From positions 1 through 39,715 of the forward strand of contig JAJDET010000267.1 of the NCBI GenBank assembly GCA_029259655.1: a stretch of 39,715 nucleotides of DNA, given 5' to 3'. The notes under the pieces are model-generated. The model was not told the DNA's origin. It searched no databases and saw nothing but the letters and a program-made list of their open reading frames with translations. Below are positions 39,214 to 39,715 of the stretch, piece after piece. Numbering within the stretch: position 1 is the stretch's first letter; every line of letters starts with the position of its first letter. This DNA comes from Planctomycetota bacterium (GTDB lineage: Bacteria; Planctomycetota; UBA1135; GCA-002686595). Made by a program: the position numbers and the translations under genes.

Positions 39214-39715
39214 CAGCCACGACCCTCCTCCTTCTTCTTTCGCTCGTCCCGGTACCTCCCGACGACAGGCTCGACGTCGTGGCCACTCTCGGTCTCCTGG
39301 GCGAGATCGCCGGTGAAGTCGGCGGCGACCAGGTGCAGGTCCGCGTGCTGACGGACCCGCGCCAGGATCCGCACTTCGTGCGCCCGACCCCCTCCTTGAT
39401 GAAGCGCGCTCATGATGCCGACGTCCTGATCGAGGTCGGGCTGCGTTCGGAGCTCTGGGCCCAGAAGGTCGTCGACGGCTCCGGCAATCCGCGCATCCAG
39501 ACCGGGCAGCCAGGGCGCGTGATCGCATCGCGCGGCATCTCGACGCTCGAGTTGCCTCGCGACCTATCTCGCGAATGGGGAGACATCCACCCCCAGGGAA
39601 ACCCCCACGTCTGGCTGGATCCGCTCAACATCAAGACGATGGCAGAGAACCTGGCGGAGTCCTTCGCCGAGCTCGACCCGGGGCACGCCGAGGACTTCCA
39701 CGCTCGGGCGAGGGC
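39210..39715 (+). CDS. Zinc/manganese ABC transporter substrate-binding protein (ZnuA/TroA family), truncated by window edge
   Basis: The first 168 codons are present. A short signal (TTLLLLLSLVPV) is followed by LDVVATLGLLGEIAGEVGG, the opening strand of cluster A-I binding proteins. The metal His occurs in DPHFVRPTPS and the second in GNPHVWLDP, both classic ligands. The His-rich loop of high-affinity ZnuA proteins is not seen; a shorter acidic loop is present. The protein should bind Zn or Mn in the periplasm and feed an ABC transporter that lies past the right edge. The ATGA overlap with the porin gene makes a single operon. Confidence 0.88.
   Translation, partial: MTATTLLLLLSLVPVPPDDRLDVVATLGLLGEIAGEVGGDQVQVRVLTDPRQDPHFVRPTPSLMKRAHDADVLIEVGLRSELWAQKVVDGSGNPRIQTGQPGRVIASRGISTLELPRDLSREWGDIHPQGNPHVWLDPLNIKTMAENLAESFAELDPGHAEDFHARAR

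Noticed and set aside
1-39715. tRNA, rRNA, CRISPR array, integrase or transposase genes
   Set aside because: None was recognised. The mobile elements seen are non-coding, and no att site could be supported.

Overview
The window looks like a chromosomal segment of a high-GC, Gram-negative bacterium, most likely a member of the Planctomycetota. The support is indirect: C-terminal DCNxNGxxDxxD calcium-binding-like repeats in a secreted cytochrome, four repeats of a secreted 'DDC...FxFDNxxATTDG...NDVWYxWTAP' unit, a secreted beta-helix protein, and many exported c-type cytochromes. A myxobacterium is the main alternative. No rRNA, tRNA or CRISPR array was seen.

Layout. (1) 1-7.5 kb: a minus-strand set of envelope genes (beta-helix protein, GT-C type glycosyltransferase, lipoprotein of the sulfatase/alkaline phosphatase superfamily), a plus-strand secreted protein with one CxxCH motif, a small Cys-containing membrane protein and a TrkA-type potassium channel. 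(2) 7.5-30.2 kb: a biosynthetic gene cluster. (3) 30.6-37.5 kb: exported pentaheme and diheme cytochromes, a secreted metallo-beta-lactamase-fold protein and a four-repeat secreted protein. (4) 37.6 kb to the right edge: a metal-uptake operon with a small His/Cys protein, an outer-membrane porin-like protein and a zinc/manganese ABC substrate-binding protein cut by the window edge.

The main find is the cluster in region 2. A ScoE-like Fe(II)/2-oxoglutarate oxygenase and an FcoT-like hotdog protein overlap by ATGA, with a divergent acyl-AMP ligase next to them. This trio is the hallmark of actinobacterial isonitrile lipopeptide (INLP) pathways (ScoC/D/E; Rv0099/Rv0098/Rv0097 in Mycobacterium tuberculosis). 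The stand-alone acyl carrier protein of those pathways appears here as the N-terminal ACP of a fully reducing polyketide synthase (ACP-KS-AT-DH-ER-KR-ACP). The PKS overlaps a trimodular NRPS (C-A-T-C-A-T-C-A-T-R) that, like the INLP NRPSs, ends in a thioester reductase. A cobalamin-type radical SAM enzyme follows by ATGA overlap. The inferred product is an isonitrile-bearing acyl chain, extended by one reduced ketide, joined to three amino acids and released reductively as an aldehyde or alcohol.

Two related MITE-like palindromic elements bracket the PKS-NRPS-radical SAM block: 91 bp at 7509-7599 and 202 bp at 26755-26956, in inverted orientation. The 202-bp copy lies inside the operon, between the FcoT stop and the PKS start. 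In-silico removal with one CTAG left behind restores a 4-nt intergenic gap and a well-spaced GGAG for the PKS, which suggests recent insertion into an intact operon.
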